DNA of 64,000 nt from Agrobacterium tumefaciens (GCA_025559845.1 CP048470.1:1659001-1723000); one strand, 5' to 3'. Counted from the first letter of the stretch, positions 26,297-36,533 are shown. Numbers and translations are program-made. The notes: a model not told the origin generated them from the letters alone.

Positions 26297-28984
26297 CTAC
26301 TGGATATCCAGCAGTCGCTCCAGATAGCGGCGCTCGATTTCGCCGGGCGGGTTGTTGCCGAGCTTTTCGCGAATGGCTTCAAGAATTTCGCGGGCACGCT
26401 GAACGTCGATTTCATCAGGTACCTTTACCTGATCGCCAAAATCAGGGCCGTTGGTGGAGCGCGGGCGTCCAAGTGGATCGCGGCCATTCTGGCCACCTTG
26501 ACCTGCCATGCCTTCCTGTCCCTGGCCGGGTTGCTGACCCTGCTGACGCATGGTCTGCATGATCTGGCCCATCATGTCCTGCGCGCCTTGGCGCAGGGCG
26601 TTGAGCGCGTTGCCCTGTCCTTCGACAGCCTGTTCACCCTGGCTTTGCCCCAGGGCTTCACCGGCGCCCTGCATCTCCTGCTCTGCCTTGCCGAAATTAT
26701 CACCGGGCTCCATACCGAGGTCTCGCAATCCCTGCTGCAGTTCGCCAAGCTGTTTGCCAAGTGCATCCTGCTGCTGGCGAAGATTTTTCAATGCCTCGCG
26801 CAACTGTTCTGCTGTCATCTGGTCGCTTGGCTGCTGGCCACCCTGTTGCCCCTGCTGTCCTTGCTGGCCCTGTTGTGGCTGCTGCCCATTTTCGCCCATC
26901 TGCTGGTCGTCGCCTTCGCCGTTCTGCTGGGGGTCGCCCCGCTGCATGCGGTCGCGCAGCGCCTGGTCCAGCTTGAACGTCTCATCCATCAGCTTTTGCT
27001 GCTGCTGCATGATTTCTCCGAGCTTGTCGATCTGCTGGCGCATCTTGCTGGTTTGCTGCTGGCCCTGTTGGCCGGGGCGCTGTGGCCTGCCAGCCTGAAG
27101 GTTGTTCATCATGCGCTGCAACTGCGACAGCATTTCCTGCGCGGCATCGCGATTGCCTGAACGAGCGAGGTTTTCGATCTGGTTCATCATATTTTCCAGA
27201 TCGCGCTGACGAATCGTGTTTTGCGCCTGCTGATTCATGTTGGACTGCGGTGCATTCTGCATGCGCTGAGCAAGCTCACTCATGAACTCTTGCATTGCCT
27301 CGCGCAGCTCCTGCATCAACTTGGCGATTTCCTCGTCCGGGGCGTTGCGCTGCAGCGCTTCGGAAAGTGCATTCTGCGCATCGCGTAGGCGTCTTTCAGC
27401 TTGCGAGAGGTCGCCGTCTTCGATGCCTAGAGCAATTTCCCAGAGATAATCGGCCGTGTCTTTCAGCATCTCCTCGTTATAGGCAAGCCGCATGCGGGTC
27501 TGCGCCGACTGCAGCAACAGATAGTGTGTCGTATTGGGGATCGTTTCTTCCGGACGAAGGCCAACGGCCTCGTTAAAGGCGATTGCTTTCGACATCTGGC
27601 GTGTGTCGAGCGAAAAGATCTGGCGTTGCTCAACAATGGATGCCGCCAAGGGTTCGGAGAAATTGCGCCCAGGCAGGATCATCTCATGCGCCGGGCTGCG
27701 GCCGGTTTGTCCCGCGCCATCGGTCGCAACGAGCGTGATGCGCACACGCTTGCCGGCCATCGGGTGTTCGGTCAGGTTACGGCTTGTGAGCCCTTTGAGG
27801 TCGCGATTATTCTGCCTCGGCAGGTCGAGCTTGAACTCTGGCGGTGGATAAAGTGGGGTTGCCCCTTCAGCCACGCCAATCGGTTCTATGAGGGCGTGAG
27901 CTTCTTTGAGGCCATAATCGTCCTTCGCCGTAAAACCCACTTCGAGCGCGCCATTAACGGCACGGCGCGGCATATTGTCGAAAGCAATGGTTGGCGGCTG
28001 GTCGGGGATAACGTTGAAGACCCATTGCTCGCCATTGGCCGTAATCATGCCGCTTTCAGCGATGTCCATCGTGAAGGTGCGGGGCGCTAATGGTTGACCG
28101 GGATTACGCACTGCCTGCGGCTGGGTCTCGGCGCCATTTGCCGCGCCCTGTGAGGTTTCGGGTACAATTTTTTGCAACGCGCCTGCCGTGTCCGGTTCGA
28201 ACGTGACTTCCTCACCGCCGTCGCCGCCCGTCATGCGGATCGTCAGCCTGGAGGATTGCGGCACGGCAATGGACTCCCGATTGCCCGCATCGCGACCGGT
28301 CAGAAAGATTGGTGCACGGCTGGTATAAGATGGTGGCGTTACCCAGGCATCAAGGCGAATATCGGGGTCGATCGGCCCAGCGGCAGGCTGGCTGCGGAAT
28401 GCGTCGGCGACGCTTCCCGCGCCATTTGAAAAGGAAAATCCGAAAGCAGCGGCAAGCAGCAATGCCGGAACCGCGCGCAAGGCCATGCGGTCATGGCGGG
28501 CAATATCTGGCTTGGGCAAACCAGCATCGAGCGCTGCGATGCGCTCCGCCATGCGAAGCTGGTGTTCCTTCCACAGCGCTCGCGCCAGTGGCGTATCGAA
28601 GGCAGGTTCGTCATCCTGCACACCAACTGGCTGGTGAGCCAGGCCATTGCGCTCTTCCAGAAGACGGGAGGCTTCGGTGTCTGTTGGCCATCGCAGCCGA
28701 ATGATCGGCAAGAGCGTTGCCAGAAAGGCGAAGACAAGTACGAAGACGACGCCGAGACGCAGGATGTCTGGCATGTGCCGGAAAATGCCGAACCAGGCGA
28801 GCGCGAGAAAAGCAGCAGCAAGGGTAAGCGGCCAAAGGCTTCTGGGCGCTAAGCGCTCCGCGAACATCACCAGTTTGGCGAAAAACCGTTTTGTTGTGAC
28901 CCGGCGCGCAAGATCGGGCCGGTTTTCGAAGGCGCCAGTGAGGCGCTTCCTGCCTTTGTTGTCTTGCCCGGCTGTGGTCATCAA
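26297..28984 (-). CDS. TIGR02302/DUF4175 family membrane protein
   Basis: An 895-residue protein typical of this alphaproteobacterial family. Two membrane segments lie near residues 53-92 and a third near 165-185, followed by a large domain with Pro-rich beta segments (about 200-440), a helical region (450-600), and a strikingly Gln-, Met- and Gly-rich C-terminal part (about 600-860). The function is unknown. The orientation follows lysA on the same strand with a 162-bp gap. Low-complexity codons here produce a spurious Leu-rich frame on the opposite strand. Confidence 0.88.
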   Translation of the reverse strand: MMTTAGQDNKGRKRLTGAFENRPDLARRVTTKRFFAKLVMFAERLAPRSLWPLTLAAAFLALAWFGIFRHMPDILRLGVVFVLVFAFLATLLPIIRLRWPTDTEASRLLEERNGLAHQPVGVQDDEPAFDTPLARALWKEHQLRMAERIAALDAGLPKPDIARHDRMALRAVPALLLAAAFGFSFSNGAGSVADAFRSQPAAGPIDPDIRLDAWVTPPSYTSRAPIFLTGRDAGNRESIAVPQSSRLTIRMTGGDGGEEVTFEPDTAGALQKIVPETSQGAANGAETQPQAVRNPGQPLAPRTFTMDIAESGMITANGEQWVFNVIPDQPPTIAFDNMPRRAVNGALEVGFTAKDDYGLKEAHALIEPIGVAEGATPLYPPPEFKLDLPRQNNRDLKGLTSRNLTEHPMAGKRVRITLVATDGAGQTGRSPAHEMILPGRNFSEPLAASIVEQRQIFSLDTRQMSKAIAFNEAVGLRPEETIPNTTHYLLLQSAQTRMRLAYNEEMLKDTADYLWEIALGIEDGDLSQAERRLRDAQNALSEALQRNAPDEEIAKLMQELREAMQEFMSELAQRMQNAPQSNMNQQAQNTIRQRDLENMMNQIENLARSGNRDAAQEMLSQLQRMMNNLQAGRPQRPGQQGQQQTSKMRQQIDKLGEIMQQQQKLMDETFKLDQALRDRMQRGDPQQNGEGDDQQMGENGQQPQQGQQGQQGQQGGQQPSDQMTAEQLREALKNLRQQQDALGKQLGELQQGLRDLGMEPGDNFGKAEQEMQGAGEALGQSQGEQAVEGQGNALNALRQGAQDMMGQIMQTMRQQGQQPGQGQEGMAGQGGQNGRDPLGRPRSTNGPDFGDQVKVPDEIDVQRAREILEAIREKLGNNPPGEIERRYLERLLDIQ

Positions 28985-29013
28985 TCCGTTCTCCCGGTTC
29001 TGGCCACGTCACA

Positions 29014-29032
29014 CGCCATTCCCGGAATGGCG
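29014..29032. repeat. Perfect 9-bp-arm palindrome
   Basis: CGCCATTCC and GGAATGGCG are separated by one base, in the lysA-DUF4175 gap, 30 bp upstream of the DUF4175 start. A second hairpin (29083-29102, arms GGGCAAGC and GCTCGCCC) is followed on the plus strand by a T-run. No T-run follows on the minus strand. Confidence 0.6.
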
Positions 29033-29146
29033 AAATTGTTGCTACCCGAAAGCAAAGATAACATTCTTTATGGCGAAGACGAGGGCAAGCGGACGCTCGC
29101 CCCCATTTTTTAGGCAGTTTCGCTCAATTGTGATCGCAAGCTGAGA

Positions 29147-30415
29147 TCAGTCCAGCCAATCGGGCACGGAGTCGAGTGCGATCAGCTCGTCATAGGTGCC
29201 GCGGGGGCGGATGACATGGAACTTGTCACCCTTCACCAGCACTTCCGGGATCAGCAGACGGGAATTGTAGGTTCCTGCCTGAACTGCGCCATAAGCGCCG
29301 GCCGAGCTGACAGCGATCAGATCGCCAGGCTGCGGTGCCGCCATCTCGCGGTCGAGCGCAAGATAGTCACCGGTTTCGCACACGGGCCCGACAATGTCAG
29401 CCTTGATCCGTGCTGTGTCGGCTGCCGGCTGCACCACAGGGCGGATGCCGTGATAAGCCTCGTAGAGTGTCGGGCGTATCAGATCGTTCATCGCGCCATC
29501 AACGATCACGAAGGTCTTTTCGCCACCGTCCTTCACATAGATCACTTCGGTTACCAGGATGCCGGCATTGCCGACGATCAGGCGTCCTGGCTCAGTCACG
29601 ATCTTGCAGTTGAGGCTTTTCAGTTCGTTCTTGACGATGTTGGCATAAGCGTCCGGCAGCGGCGGAGGATTGTTGTCCTCACGATAGGGAATGCCGAGAC
29701 CGCCACCGATATCGACATGGCTGATCGTGTGGCCATCGCTACGCAATGTCTCAACCAGTTCGCGCAGAAGCCGGAAAGCATCTTCAAAGGGCTGAAGTTC
29801 GGTGATCTGGCTGCCGATATGCATATCGATGCCGGTGACATCGATGCCGGGCAGAGTTGCGGCGTGAGCGTAGACGGCACGGGCCCGCTCGTAGGAAATG
29901 CCGAACTTGTTTTCCTTTTTGCCGGTAGAAATCTTGGCGTGGGTGCGTGCGTCGACGTCCGGATTGATGCGGAAGGAAACATGCGCTTTCTGACCGGCTT
30001 TGATGGCACGCAGGTTCAGCACTTCCAGTTCCGGTTCGGACTCGATGTTGAAGCAGTAAATGCCTGCGGAAAGCGCATAGTCCATTTCGGCGACCGTCTT
30101 GCCGACGCCCGAGAACATGATGCGGTTTGCCGGAACGCCAGCCGCCAGTGCGCGGCGTAGTTCACCGCCGGACACTACGTCAATGCCGGCTCCAAGCTTC
30201 GCCAGCGTCTTCAGAACGGCCTGGTTGGAGTTGGCCTTCATGGCATAACAGACCATGGCGTCGACATCGGCGAAAGCCCCGGAAAACACCTTGTAGTGGC
30301 GTTCGAGCGTCGCTGTCGAATAGACGTAGAATGGTGTGCCGACCGCCTTGGCGATTTCCGGCACGGGCACGTTTTCGGCGTGCAACACGCCGTCGATGTA
30401 ACCAAAATGATTCAC
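29147..30415 (-). CDS. lysA: Diaminopimelate decarboxylase
   Basis: A 422-residue fold-type III PLP enzyme making L-lysine from meso-diaminopimelate. The PLP lysine lies in VCYAMKANSNQAVL, the glycine-rich phosphate loop is HVDIGGGLGIPY, and the active-site Cys is in VGPVCETGDYLA. It is preceded by lptM (13-nt gap), in the order argH-lptM-lysA that is common in proteobacteria. Confidence 0.96.
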   Translation of the reverse strand: MNHFGYIDGVLHAENVPVPEIAKAVGTPFYVYSTATLERHYKVFSGAFADVDAMVCYAMKANSNQAVLKTLAKLGAGIDVVSGGELRRALAAGVPANRIMFSGVGKTVAEMDYALSAGIYCFNIESEPELEVLNLRAIKAGQKAHVSFRINPDVDARTHAKISTGKKENKFGISYERARAVYAHAATLPGIDVTGIDMHIGSQITELQPFEDAFRLLRELVETLRSDGHTISHVDIGGGLGIPYREDNNPPPLPDAYANIVKNELKSLNCKIVTEPGRLIVGNAGILVTEVIYVKDGGEKTFVIVDGAMNDLIRPTLYEAYHGIRPVVQPAADTARIKADIVGPVCETGDYLALDREMAAPQPGDLIAVSSAGAYGAVQAGTYNSRLLIPEVLVKGDKFHVIRPRGTYDELIALDSVPDWLD

Positions 30416-30428
30416 GGTTATCTGTCCG

Positions 30429-30632
30429 TCAGAGAAGCTTGTCGAGAATGAATGGCCGTTCGGTTGCTGCCGGTTTCGTCTCTGTTCCGTCAGCGGCGCG
30501 CTTGTTACGCATTTCCACCGGTGTGCTCGGCGGATCGATTTCGCCTTTTCGGCCGCAAGCGGAAAGGGCGAGGCTGACGGCCAGCGTCATGCCAATGGGA
30601 ACGATGAGATTACGCGCGTTTTTTGAAAGCAT
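30429..30632 (-). CDS. lptM: Small lipoprotein, LptM-like
   Basis: A 67-residue lipoprotein with a signal of about 25 residues and the lipobox LSAC. LSACGRKGEIDPP is the LptM signature, where the mature N-terminal Cys is followed by a basic GRKG and a proline. LptM helps LptD fold and form disulfides in the outer-membrane LPS translocon. The start at 30632 (MLSKNARN) is favoured over 30644. It lies between argH and lysA, the family's usual position. Confidence 0.85.
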   Translation of the reverse strand: MLSKNARNLIVPIGMTLAVSLALSACGRKGEIDPPSTPVEMRNKRAADGTETKPAATERPFILDKLL

Positions 30633-30670
30633 GGCCCGGTCCAAAGAAATATGTGCGTCTCTGATAACGA

Positions 30671-30698
30671 AAAACAGGGCGCTTGTGCACCCTGTTTC
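30671..30698 (-). terminator. Terminator after argH
   Basis: On the minus strand AAACAGGGTGC pairs with GCGCCCTGTTT (one G-U) around ACAA, followed by TTCG. It separates argH from lptM. Confidence 0.85.
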
Positions 30699-30725
30699 TT
30701 TTGATGGCAGCGTAACGTGAATTTA

Positions 30726-32126
30726 TCAGTTGCGGCCGCGCCAGAAGGTGATCTGTTTCTTCACTTCCGAAGGTGCCGTGCCGCCGAAGCTGGTGCGGCT
30801 TGCGACAGAGGCCTCAACGGAGAGAACGTCAAAGACGCCCTTGTTGATGGCCGGGTTGATAGCCTGCAGGTCTTCCAGCGACAGATCAGCCAGATCACAG
30901 CCCTTCTGTTCCGCCAGTGCGACGGCATGACCAGTGACATGATGGGCATCGCGGAAGGGCAAGCCCGCTTCACGAACCAGCCAGTCGGCGAGGTCAGTTG
31001 CCGTGGAGTAACCGGAACCGGCTGCGGCGCGCATGCGATCCTTGCGAACTTCCAGATCACGGATCATGCCGGTCATGGCCGCAATCGCCAGTTCCAGACT
31101 CTCTGCGGCGTCGAAAACCTGTTCCTTGTCTTCCTGCATGTCCTTGGAATAGGCCAGTGGCAGGCCTTTCATGACGGTCAGGAGCGCGATCAGCGACCCG
31201 TTGATACGACCAGTCTTGGCACGCACCAGTTCTGCCGCATCCGGATTTTTCTTCTGTGGCATGATGGATGAACCGGTGGAGAACGCGTCCGACAGGCGGA
31301 TGAAACCGAACTGCGGTGTGGACCAGATGACAATCTCTTCGGCAAGACGCGACAGATGCGTGGCGCAGATCGAAGCGATCGACAGGAATTCGAGCGCGAA
31401 GTCACGATCGGATACGGTGTCGATGGAGTTGCGGGTTGGTTCCCGGAAGCCGAGCGCCTTCGCCGTCATGTGGCGATCGATCGGATAGCCGGTGCCAGCC
31501 AGAGCCGCAGCGCCGATCGGGCTCTCATCCAGATGTTCGATCGCATGGCGGACACGGGCGCGGTCGCGACCGAACATTTCCACGTAAGCCATGCAATGGT
31601 GGCCGAACGTGACGGGCTGCGCGGTCTGCAGGTGCGTGAAACCCGGCATCACCGTGTCGGCATGTTCTTCGGCACGATCGAGGAAAGCCGCGATAAGCGC
31701 AGTCAGCATGCCCTCGGTCTTCTGAAGCTCTTCCTTTACCCAAAGGCGGAAATCGAGTGCGACCTGGTCGTTACGCGAACGCGCCGTGTGCAGGCGTCCG
31801 GCGGCCGTACCGATCAGCGTCGCCAACCGCGCCTCAATGTTCATGTGGATGTCTTCGAGCTTGCGGGAGAACTCGAAGGTACCGGCTTCGATCTCTGACA
31901 GAATTGTGTTCAGTCCGTCGACGATCTTGTCTTTATCTTCACGCGAAATAATGCCTTTTTCCGCCAGCATGGTGGCGTGCGCTATAGAGCCGCGGATGTC
32001 CTGGGCGTAAAGCTTCTTGTCGAAGCCGATGGAGGCATTTATCTCTTCCATGATGGCTGATGGGCCGGAGGCGAAGCGTCCGCCCCACATCTGGTTGGAG
32101 GATTTCGTGTCGTTACCATCAGCCAT
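30726..32126 (-). CDS. argH: Argininosuccinate lyase
   Basis: A 466-residue fumarase-superfamily enzyme that cleaves argininosuccinate to arginine and fumarate. [20 protein letters not shown] marks the N terminus. The catalytic-loop signature [12 protein letters not shown] is intact, as are [13 protein letters not shown] and [13 protein letters not shown]. The start at 32126 is preferred to 32276, whose extension would overlap tlpA. Only 24 bp separate it from the divergent tlpA start. Confidence 0.97.
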   Translation of the reverse strand: MADGNDTKSSNQMWGGRFASGPSAIMEEINASIGFDKKLYAQDIRGSIAHATMLAEKGIISREDKDKIVDGLNTILSEIEAGTFEFSRKLEDIHMNIEARLATLIGTAAGRLHTARSRNDQVALDFRLWVKEELQKTEGMLTALIAAFLDRAEEHADTVMPGFTHLQTAQPVTFGHHCMAYVEMFGRDRARVRHAIEHLDESPIGAAALAGTGYPIDRHMTAKALGFREPTRNSIDTVSDRDFALEFLSIASICATHLSRLAEEIVIWSTPQFGFIRLSDAFSTGSSIMPQKKNPDAAELVRAKTGRINGSLIALLTVMKGLPLAYSKDMQEDKEQVFDAAESLELAIAAMTGMIRDLEVRKDRMRAAAGSGYSTATDLADWLVREAGLPFRDAHHVTGHAVALAEQKGCDLADLSLEDLQAINPAINKGVFDVLSVEASVASRTSFGGTAPSEVKKQITFWRGRN

Positions 32127-32150
32127 ATCGTGCGTGCCCTGGAGTATTTG

Positions 32151-32813
32151 ATGACAGACAAAAAGCCGCTGAGGCTTCCTTCCGCCAGATTGGTTGCAAT
32201 TGCTGCCGTTGCCGGTGTTTTGAGTGGCGCAGGCGTGGTCGCGTTCAGGCATATTGGGTCTGAGAGCGAGGTTCAAGTGGCAGCGGTGGCAGACGCCGGT
32301 TTATGTGAAGGTGCCTCAACCCGGATAGCCTCGTTGAAACCCTTCCTGAAAGGGCAGGTTGCGGCGATGTCGGCAACCGACAAGCCTCGCGTTATTCCCT
32401 TGTCGTTCAAGGGCCCCGAAGCCAAGGACATGACACTTGCCGATCTCGGCGGCAAAACAGTGCTCCTCAACCTCTGGGCGACGTGGTGCGTCCCATGCCG
32501 TGAGGAGATGCCGGCGCTCAATGCGCTTGAGAAAGAAAAGGGTGGCCCGGATTTCGAGGTCGTCGCCGTCAACATCGACACGGGCAGCGATGACAAGCCG
32601 AACGCTTTCATGAGCGAATACAACATCGATGCGCTCAAGCTTTATCGCGACAGCTCGATGGGTGTGTTCAATGTACTGAAGAAGGAAGGACTGGCTTTCG
32701 GTTTGCCAGCGACCCTTATACTCGACGGAAACGGCTGCCTGCTTGCTGCGATGAATGGCCCTGCCGCCTGGGACAGCGAGGATGCCAAGGCGCTGGTATC
32801 TGCCGCAAAATAA
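32151..32813 (+). CDS. tlpA: Thiol:disulfide interchange protein TlpA
   Basis: A 220-residue thioredoxin-fold protein anchored by one N-terminal membrane segment (about residues 12-32) with a periplasmic domain. The redox motif is WATWCVPC (CVPC). TlpA supplies electrons for copper-site and cytochrome oxidase assembly in rhizobia. The ATG at 32151 has GGAG 7 nt upstream; a GTG at 32130 is less likely. Confidence 0.88.
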   Translation: MTDKKPLRLPSARLVAIAAVAGVLSGAGVVAFRHIGSESEVQVAAVADAGLCEGASTRIASLKPFLKGQVAAMSATDKPRVIPLSFKGPEAKDMTLADLGGKTVLLNLWATWCVPCREEMPALNALEKEKGGPDFEVVAVNIDTGSDDKPNAFMSEYNIDALKLYRDSSMGVFNVLKKEGLAFGLPATLILDGNGCLLAAMNGPAAWDSEDAKALVSAAK

Positions 32814-32840
32814 TCGTCAACATCGACCCGAATACCAAGG

Positions 32841-32861
32841 CAGTGGGGTGGCGCCCCACTG
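32841..32861. terminator. Hairpin between tlpA and hbdA-like genes
   Basis: CAGTGGGG and CCCCACTG around a 5-nt loop lie between convergent genes, with an outer GTCAAC/GTTGAC pairing. There is no T-run. Confidence 0.5.
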
Positions 32862-32880
32862 TTGACATTGCCAGAACTGG

Positions 32881-33762
32881 TTAGCGGGTGGGAACCGGTG
32901 TTTCGCCGCGATAATCGTAGAAACCGCGGCCGGATTTGCGGCCGAGCCATCCAGCTTCGACATACTTCACCAGCAGTGGGCAGGGGCGGTATTTGCTATC
33001 GGCCAGACCGTCATGCAGCACCTGCATGATAGACAGACAGGTATCGAGACCGATGAAGTCAGCAAGCTGCAACGGACCCATCGGGTGGTTTGCACCAAGT
33101 TTCATGGCGGTATCAATGGCTTCAACGGAGCCGACACCTTCATAAAGCGTATAAATCGCTTCGTTGATCATCGGCAGCAGAATGCGGTTGACGATGAAGG
33201 CAGGGAAGTCTTCTGCAACGGTGATCGCCTTGTCGAGCGAGCGCACATAATCTTTTGCGACGTTGAAGGTTTTCTCGTCCGTCGCGATACCGCGTACCAG
33301 TTCGACAAGCTTCATGACCGGAACCGGGTTCATGAAGTGGATACCCATGAACTGTTCCGGACGATCTGTTGCGGATGCAAGACGTGTAATCGAAAGCGAA
33401 GATGTGTTGGTGGCAAGTAGGGCTTCCGGCTTGAGGACGGGGCAGACCTTCGCGTAGATCTTGCGCTTGATTTCCTCATTCTCGGTGGCAGCCTCGATCA
33501 CCAGATCCATTGCCGCAAGGTCGTTGATGTCGTCCGATCCCGAGATCAGCGAAAGTGCGTCCTTGCGGGCATCATCACTGATCTTGTTGTGGGAGACCTG
33601 GCGCGCCAGATTGCCGTTGATTGTGGCAAGACCCGCCTCGATCCGGTCCTTGGCAAGGTCGTAGATATGAACCTTGTAGCCGGCGATGGCAGAAACATGA
33701 GCAATGCCGCAACCCATCTGACCGGCTCCGATGACACCGATATTCTTAAATGGGGCGGACAT
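32881..33762 (-). CDS. 3-hydroxybutyryl-CoA dehydrogenase
   Basis: A 293-residue HAD-family NAD-dependent dehydrogenase. The Rossmann motif is IGVIGAGQMGCGIAHV, the catalytic His is in MGIHFMNPVPVM, and the C-terminal dimerisation domain starts near residue 190. It interconverts acetoacetyl-CoA and 3-hydroxybutyryl-CoA in beta-oxidation or butanoate and PHB metabolism. The start at 33762 is chosen over 33873 because the upstream codons cross the etf terminator. It lies downstream of etfA on the same strand. Confidence 0.92.
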   Translation of the reverse strand: MSAPFKNIGVIGAGQMGCGIAHVSAIAGYKVHIYDLAKDRIEAGLATINGNLARQVSHNKISDDARKDALSLISGSDDINDLAAMDLVIEAATENEEIKRKIYAKVCPVLKPEALLATNTSSLSITRLASATDRPEQFMGIHFMNPVPVMKLVELVRGIATDEKTFNVAKDYVRSLDKAITVAEDFPAFIVNRILLPMINEAIYTLYEGVGSVEAIDTAMKLGANHPMGPLQLADFIGLDTCLSIMQVLHDGLADSKYRPCPLLVKYVEAGWLGRKSGRGFYDYRGETPVPTR

Positions 33763-33831
33763 TGGCGTTTCTCCTCGCAAGAATTTGTCTGTTGTTATCG
33801 TGGCGATGTTACGCACATCGCCGGAAAAGCG

Positions 33832-33862
33832 AAAGCGGCGCGTTTCAAAAACGCGCCGCTTT
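33832..33862 (-). terminator. Terminator after etfA
   Basis: A 14-bp perfect stem, AAAGCGGCGCGTTT with its complement around a 3-nt loop, lies 15 nt past the etfA stop. Confidence 0.85.
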
Positions 33863-33876
33863 GCGAATGGCAATTA

Positions 33877-34806
33877 TCAGAGAGCTTTTTCGAGTTCCGG
33901 CAGGGCGTCGAACAGGTCTGCAACGAGGCCGTAGTCAGCAACCTGGAAAATCGGCGCTTCTTCATCCTTGTTGATGGCAACGATGACCTTGCTGTCCTTC
34001 ATGCCGGCCAGATGCTGGATTGCACCGGAGATACCTGCGGCGATGTAAAGCTGCGGCGCAACCACCTTGCCGGTCTGGCCGACCTGCCAGTCGTTCGGCG
34101 CGTAGCCGGCATCGACTGCAGCGCGTGATGCGCCAACCGCCGCACCCAGCTTGTCAGCAACCGGAAGAATGACTTCCTTGAACTTTTCCGCCGAACCCAG
34201 TGCGCGACCGCCGGAGATGATGATCTTGGCAGAGGTCAGTTCCGGACGATCGGAAGAGGCAAGCGCATCCGATACAAACGACGAAACGCCAGGGTTGGCA
34301 GCCGTTGCAACGGTTTCGACGGCAGCCGAGCCGCCGTCTGCGGCAGCGGCGAATGCTGTCGGGCGGACCGTGATGACCTTCTTGGCGTCGGTTGCCTGAA
34401 CGGTCTGGATGGCGTTGCCGGCATAGATCGGACGCTTGAAGGTGTCAGCCGACACGACTTCGATGATTTCAGAGACCTGTGCAACATCGAGAAGGGCTGC
34501 AACACGCGGCAGAACGTTCTTGGCGGATGCGGTGGCCGGAGCGACGATGACGTCATAGGCCGGAGCAATCGACAGGATCAGCGCGGCCAGCGGTTCTGCG
34601 AGCTGGTTGGCATAGGACGCGTCGTCAGCCAGCAAGACCTTGGAGACGCCGGAAAGCTTGGCTGCCGCATCGGCAACGGCCTTGGCACCGGAACCGGCAA
34701 CCAGAACGGTGACATCGCCGCCTATCTGCGTTGCAGCCGTCAGCGTCTTTGCCGTCTGGTCGGAAAGGGTGGTGTTGTCGTGTTCTGCCAGAAGAAGAAT
34801 GGCCAT
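33877..34806 (-). CDS. etfA: Electron transfer flavoprotein subunit alpha
   Basis: A 309-residue ETF-alpha. Two halves are visible: an N-terminal alpha/beta domain ([13 protein letters not shown]) and a C-terminal FAD domain with [23 protein letters not shown]. With EtfB it carries electrons from acyl-CoA dehydrogenases to ETF-ubiquinone oxidoreductase. The start at 34806 is preferred to 34884, which falls inside etfB. It follows etfB after 25 nt. Confidence 0.95.
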   Translation of the reverse strand: MAILLLAEHDNTTLSDQTAKTLTAATQIGGDVTVLVAGSGAKAVADAAAKLSGVSKVLLADDASYANQLAEPLAALILSIAPAYDVIVAPATASAKNVLPRVAALLDVAQVSEIIEVVSADTFKRPIYAGNAIQTVQATDAKKVITVRPTAFAAAADGGSAAVETVATAANPGVSSFVSDALASSDRPELTSAKIIISGGRALGSAEKFKEVILPVADKLGAAVGASRAAVDAGYAPNDWQVGQTGKVVAPQLYIAAGISGAIQHLAGMKDSKVIVAINKDEEAPIFQVADYGLVADLFDALPELEKAL

Positions 34807-34831
34807 AATGTAATCTCCCTTTTCCGAAACC

Positions 34832-35578
34832 TTAGAGGATGCCGTCGGCCTTGAGCTTCGATACAAGCTCAGCAACCGAACCAACCTTGACGCCAGCCTT
34901 GCGGCCAGCCGGCTCTTCTGTCTTCAGAACCTTGAGGCGCGGCGAAACGTCGACGCCGAAATCAGCCGGAGCCTTCTTGTCGAGCGGCTTTTTCTTGGCC
35001 TTCATGATGTTCGGCAGCGATGCGTAACGCGGTTCATTGAGGCGAAGGTCCGTGGTGACAACAGCGGGAAGCGTCAGTTCGACCGTCTGCAGACCGCCAT
35101 CGACTTCACGGGTCACGGCAACCTTGCCATCGGACGGCGCAACCTTTGAGGCGAAGGTGCCCTGGCCCCAGCCGAGCAGGGCTGCCAGCATCTGGCCGGT
35201 CTGGTTGCTGTCGTCGTCGATTGCCTGCTTGCCGAGGATCACCAGGCCTGGTGCTTCGGCTTCGGCAACGCCCTTCAAAAGCTTGGCAACGGCCAGAGGC
35301 TCGACCGTTTCGTCGGTTTCGATCAGGATGGCGCGGTCAGCACCCATGGCGAGCGCCGTGCGCAGCGTCTCTTCGGCCTTGGCAGGGCCGATCGAAACAA
35401 CCACAACCTCTTCCGCCTTGCCGGCTTCCTTCAGGCGCAGAGCCTCCTCGACCGAGATTTCGTCGAACGGGTTCATCGACATCTTGACGTTCGCAAGCTC
35501 TACACCGGAACCGTCCGCCTTGACGCGGATCTTAACGTTGTAGTCGACTACGCGCTTAACAGGTACGAGGATTTTCAT
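34832..35578 (-). CDS. etfB: Electron transfer flavoprotein subunit beta
   Basis: A 248-residue ETF-beta with the N-terminal [20 protein letters not shown] and the AMP-binding region ([17 protein letters not shown]). It forms the ETF heterodimer with EtfA. A GGAAGGACG ribosome site precedes the start. The 181-bp upstream region holds a MerR/LiuR-like palindrome. Confidence 0.96.
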   Translation of the reverse strand: MKILVPVKRVVDYNVKIRVKADGSGVELANVKMSMNPFDEISVEEALRLKEAGKAEEVVVVSIGPAKAEETLRTALAMGADRAILIETDETVEPLAVAKLLKGVAEAEAPGLVILGKQAIDDDSNQTGQMLAALLGWGQGTFASKVAPSDGKVAVTREVDGGLQTVELTLPAVVTTDLRLNEPRYASLPNIMKAKKKPLDKKAPADFGVDVSPRLKVLKTEEPAGRKAGVKVGSVAELVSKLKADGIL

Positions 35579-35720
35579 TGCGTCCTTCCTTAAACTCCTG
35601 TCCGCAAGACATCAGCCATGCAGGACCTCCAAAAACAGGTTGGCGTCATGGATAAGCATTTTTCCCGCAAATACAACGGAACAATGATCATTATCACATG
35701 CGTATCAGGCATATCTTACG

Positions 35721-35736
35721 TTGACGTTCACGTAAA
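35721..35736. promoter_or_regulatory. LiuR-like (MerR-family) palindrome upstream of etfB
   Basis: TTGACGTTCACGTAAA is a 16-bp palindrome with one arm mismatch (TTGACGT and ACGTAAA). It resembles the operator of LiuR-type regulators of acyl-CoA and branched-chain catabolism, whose regulons often include etfBA. It lies about 143 bp upstream of etfB. No such regulator gene is in the window. Confidence 0.45.
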
Positions 35737-35759
35737 TACTTTATCCGTTCGGCTTGTTT

Positions 35760-36533
35760 TCAACGTGTTCCGTCATACTGGCCTTTTGACCATGGCGACT
35801 CTGTCGTTTGCGACGTATTTTTGAATTGCGCCGCCCTCGGTGGAACAATGGTACGATCAAAAAGTGGAACGCCACGTCTTCGTAGAAAAACCACCAGAAT
35901 CGCGCCAGCAATTATGCCGCCGACATGGGCACCCCACGACACGTTTTCTTCCAGTCCAAGTACCAGCATCAGGAATTGCTGACCGATCCAGAGTGCCAGC
36001 GGAACGAACGCGGGCAGGGGCAGGGGAATGCGCATGAATACCAGCACCCAAACGCGTACTTTGGGGTGCAGAAGGAAATAGGCAGCGACAATGCCCGAGA
36101 CCGCACCGGATGCGCCGATCAGCGGTCCCTGAGACATCGGTGATACCATGCCGTGAAACAGCGCGCCGGCGATGGCGCAGGCAAGGTAGAAAATCAGAAA
36201 ACGAAGATGGCCGAGCGCATCTTCGACATTGTCGCCGAACACCCAGAGAAACAACATGTTGCCAGCCAGATGCCAGAAATCCAGATGGACGAATGCATAG
36301 GTAACTGCCGTCAGGTCATCAGGCACGATTTGCAGGGCAGGTTCCAGGTAAGCGTAGTCAAAGACAACGGCCGGGATGAAGCCAAGGCCGAGGGTTGCGG
36401 CATTTGCTTCCGTTTCGCTTGCCAATACGCCGGTGAACAGCCAGACGAGGACATTGACGATAATCAAGCCAATCGTCACGTATTGCAGGCGGATGTGCTT
36501 GAGCGCATTCGCATCGTGCAGCGGTATGAACAT
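35760..36533 (-). CDS. Rhomboid-family intramembrane serine protease
   Basis: A 257-residue polytopic protein with about six membrane segments. The catalytic Ser lies in LIGASGAVSGIVAAYF (GxSG) and the catalytic His in VSWGAHVGGIIAG, so both dyad residues are present. An unconserved proline- and Gln-rich tail follows. The substrate is unknown. It is downstream of the cobalamin adenosyltransferase gene after 32 nt. Confidence 0.9.
   Translation of the reverse strand: MFIPLHDANALKHIRLQYVTIGLIIVNVLVWLFTGVLASETEANAATLGLGFIPAVVFDYAYLEPALQIVPDDLTAVTYAFVHLDFWHLAGNMLFLWVFGDNVEDALGHLRFLIFYLACAIAGALFHGMVSPMSQGPLIGASGAVSGIVAAYFLLHPKVRVWVLVFMRIPLPLPAFVPLALWIGQQFLMLVLGLEENVSWGAHVGGIIAGAILVVFLRRRGVPLFDRTIVPPRAAQFKNTSQTTESPWSKGQYDGTR

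Noticed and set aside
26498..27160. Leu-rich plus-strand frame that looks like a membrane protein
   Set aside because: CAG/CTG complementarity of the Gln-rich DUF4175 tail produces it.
29029..29115. 28-codon plus-strand mini-frame beginning MAKLLLPES
   Set aside because: It starts inside the palindrome at 29,014 with no ribosome site; a small peptide cannot be excluded but is not supported.
35618..35824. Small plus-strand frame between etfB and rhomboid
   Set aside because: It lacks a ribosome site, runs through the LiuR-like palindrome and overlaps the rhomboid 3' end.
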